Of a stretch of 64,000 nt of DNA, positions 62,362 to 64,000 are shown piece by piece; the stretch's first letter is position 1, and each line of letters starts with the position of its first letter. A model generated the notes under the pieces. The model saw only the letters and a program-made list of their open reading frames with translations, was not told where the DNA came from and did not search any database. Where the stretch lies: NCBI GenBank assembly GCA_963849485.1, contig CAWKIF010000079.1:1-64000 (forward strand). Reading direction: 5' to 3'. Made by a program: the position numbers and the translations under genes. The DNA comes from CAVTWJ01 sp963849485 (GTDB lineage: Bacteria > Oederibacteriota > Muellerivitia > Muellerivitales > Muellerivitaceae).

Positions 62362-62734
62362 TTAGCTGCCTATGGTGGCGAGATAATCTTGCTCGTTCAG
62401 GTAGTCCGGATGCTCCAACGCCTTGGGGTTGTCCAACTGCACTACGGCGATCCAGGCGGTCCCTTCCGGGTCCTGGTTGACCAGCCCAGCCTGGTCCTTG
62501 AGCTTGCCGTTCACTTCCACCACGGTCCCGGCGGGCGAATAGACATCCGCCACGGCCTTCACCGATTCCAACACGCAGACGCTTTGCTTGTCCGCCAGTT
62601 TCTTCCCCACGTCGGGCAATTCGACGAAAACGATGTCGGAAAGTTCATGGGCCGCGTGTTTGGAGATTCCAATCCGGATCTTTCCCGCCCCCCAGGTCTT
62701 CGTACCACTCATGGGATTTGGCGTATTTGCGCAT
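62362..62734 (-). CDS. gcvH: Glycine cleavage H protein, frame interrupted
   Basis: The lipoyl carrier of the glycine cleavage system, about 123 residues after correction. ATG 62734 follows AAGGAGATCTC and reads MRKYAKSHEWYEDLGG, the normal GcvH start; the frame is lost in a six-base G run (minus strand; plus 62688-62693). Removing one G gives DLGAGKIRIGISKHAAHEL and the rest is intact, with the lipoylated lysine in VCVLESVKAVADV. The lipoate comes from the LipA encoded at 56588. Operon order gcvH-gcvPA-gcvPB. Confidence 0.88.
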
Positions 62735-62884
62735 GAGATCTCCTTGGAAGGCAGCGTTTTGCTGGTAGTTTTTGGCTTTTAGCTACCGGCTATTAACTAT
62801 CAGCACATTTTTTACGGGGAAGGTGTAGAGAGGTGTGGGAACGGAATTGACTATATTAAAAAGAACCTGTGTTTTCCAGACAAA

Positions 62885-63423
62885 TTAGGCTTTCGCGTTC
62901 TTCGATTTTTTTCTTTTCAACATGTCCCGGTAAGCGATATCGATCAAGTCTTTGGGAAAGATTTTGAAAATCTTCAATAATTTTTCCACCTTCTTTGTCT
63001 CGGCTCTTCGCATCTTGGCTGAGTCTTTCACCATGACCGCCTCGAACTCCAGGAAATTTCCCAAACCCCTAACATGATCCAAATGGATCCGGACATTGCC
63101 CAAAAGAAATAGATCCCGGGTTTTTTGCACCACCCCTTCCACTCCCAAAAGTCCCTTTAAAAGAACTTTGGTCTTTACCGGGTCCACCACCGGAAGGACC
63201 ACATATTGGCTCGTTTTAGGTCCCCGGACATTGGGCCGGACATAAGGGATCAATTCGGCGCCCTTGAGGCTGGATTCCCTCAATTTCAACCGGCCCTTGG
63301 GATACTTTATAGAAAGTATCTACTTGCTTGGTCGCGGCCAACGAAGCGGGCCTTCAATTGTTTGGCGATCCGCCGGGCCTTGGCTAAGTCGGGATAATGG
63401 GCTTTAATTTCGATGTTGGGCAT
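62885..63423 (-). pseudogene. CYTH-domain protein (class IV adenylate cyclase-like) with two frame breaks
   Basis: ATG 63423 (AAGGA 9 bases upstream) reads MPNIEIKAHYPDLAKARRIAKQL, with the EIK of CYTH proteins. The frame breaks after GRDQ and again about 25 bases later; three frames must be joined to give RDQ-QVDTFYKV-PKGRLKLRESS, the unmistakable CYTH core. The remainder (YVRPNVRGPKTSQY, LDHVRGLGNFLEFEAVM) is intact to 62885. Such proteins act on nucleotide or triphosphate substrates (CyaB, thiamine triphosphatase relatives). Two shifts could be assembly errors or real decay. Confidence 0.72.
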
Positions 63424-63449
63424 TGTTTTATTCCTTCATTTTTCTATCT

Positions 63450-63520
63450 GTCATCGCGAGGAGCAGCCCCAATCGGGGCATTTTGCGACGTGGCGACCTC
63501 AGTTCGCCTTATGCGTTTGG
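63450..63520. repeat. Second copy of the GTCATTGCGAGG repeat (left part)
   Basis: GTCATCGCGAGGAGCAGCCC and the following bases match 8463-8532 with few changes, including the GCCCC-aatc-GGGGC hairpin. Bases 63499-63520 are also the last codons and stop of the grpB gene. Confidence 0.7.
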
Positions 63521-64000
63521 TCTTTTAACTTCTTCAAGACGCTTTCTATGTAAGGCGTCTTCCCCTCGGTATAAGCTTCCCGGTCATATTGAAATCTCGT
63601 GACCAAGTTCTTCTTCAATGCCTCATAATTCCTGGCTTCCTGGGGATGTGCGATCAAATAATCCCGAAAAGCCAGTTCCTTTCCATCTTTCCCCATATAG
63701 CTCATAAACGTGAAGATGATGGGTACGCTTGACCCCGAAAGGGGGCATCCCTTTCACGAAAAACATCTCATCCGGTTTAGGATTGCTTGACCAATAAACA
63801 TACCCTTTCATCTCAATGGGTTTCACCAACTTGTGCCAATCTTCCCTATGGGAAATACCCACCATGATGTCGAGGATGGGCTTAGCGGCCAACCCCGGAA
63901 TCGAAGTGCTCCCAAAATGCTCAACTTTCAACCCAGGCATGAAACCTAATCCGTGGAAGATGGTTCTTTTTTCCAAAGCGAATTTCTCGGGCCAGGAAGA
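63499..64000 (-). CDS. GrpB-family (UPF0157) nucleotidyltransferase-like protein, partial, frame interrupted
   Basis: The frame enters from beyond base 64000 (WPEKFALEKRTIFHGLG) and shows the UPF0157/GrpB signature VEHFGSTSIPGLAAKPILDIMVG and HHLHVYELYG. At a four-base G run (plus C-run 63691-63694) the frame is lost; deleting one G gives ELYGKDGKELAFRDYL, which continues to the stop at 63499. The fold is nucleotidyltransferase-like; substrate unknown. The C-terminal eight or so residues come from a repeat element. Confidence 0.78.

Noticed and set aside
62735..62884. Glycine riboswitch upstream of gcvH
   Set aside because: The 150-base leader has imperfect inverted TAGTTA/GCTGATAG-like repeats but no recognisable tandem glycine aptamer core.

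Overview
This window comes from a Gram-negative (diderm) bacterium of moderately high GC. It encodes an ExbB-ExbD-TonB system with a TonB-dependent receptor, two TolC-type outer-membrane channels, RND pumps, lipoproteins and a TRAP transporter. Many genes use TTG or GTG starts and lie in tight operons with ATGA-type overlaps. The two-subunit glycine decarboxylase, TatT lipoprotein and Thr/Pro-linker lipoprotein point away from Enterobacteria and toward a less studied phylum, but I cannot place it. No rRNA, tRNA, CRISPR array, prophage or complete insertion sequence was recognised.

Layout. 1-6.7 kb: the end of a COG4705-like membrane protein, a HEAT/TPR protein, exbB-exbD-tonB and a 905-residue receptor. 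7-11.5 kb: YVTN propeller, outer-membrane beta-barrel, short tandem repeat, cytochrome c, MarR, cupin. 11.5-16.1 kb: a MarR-controlled EmrAB-TolC efflux operon, bordered and split by copies of one palindromic intergenic repeat. 16.4-27.9 kb: NCS2 permease, SDR, membrane glycosyltransferase, RidA, SEC-C protein, lipoprotein, ABC-F ATPase, FecR protein, amylo-1,6-glucosidase, CDGSH protein. 27.9-33.8 kb: glnE, an atypical PII protein and a three-gene Mrp/Mbh/Nuo-like membrane module. 33.9-38.4 kb: PA14-tailed glycosyltransferase, pcm and a NodIJ-like ABC exporter. 38.5-49.4 kb: nine collinear genes, TetR - ECF sigma - small membrane protein - TolC - two flavoproteins - two tandem RND pumps, with a palindromic operator upstream and a terminator downstream. 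49.5-55.4 kb: small secreted proteins, a FecR protein and a TRAP transporter (TatT-DctP-DctQM). 55.5-59.4 kb: a Phd/ParE toxin-antitoxin pair, a 174-bp inverted-repeat element next to a degenerate REP-type transposase relative, lipA, and an AT-rich TPR gene. 59.5-64 kb: gcvPB, gcvPA and gcvH, then a CYTH protein and a GrpB protein that runs off the end.

Metabolic links: lipA makes the lipoyl group that GcvH needs; GlnE and PII belong to nitrogen control; the TonB system energises the receptor beside it.

A striking property of the window is that many genes are interrupted by single-base shifts, mostly in homopolymers: tonB, the NCS2 permease, a glycosyltransferase, the gcvPA/gcvPB junction, gcvH, the CYTH gene, grpB and the start of the TPR gene. 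Residual indel errors in the assembly are the simplest explanation, so the 'broken' genes should not be read as true pseudogenes without the raw reads.

The most interesting systems are the orphan three-gene Mrp/Mbh-like module, whose NuoN-like subunit seems to lack the key lysine and which sits beside a PII protein without its modification tyrosine, and the flavoprotein-RND cluster, which has no periplasmic adaptor.
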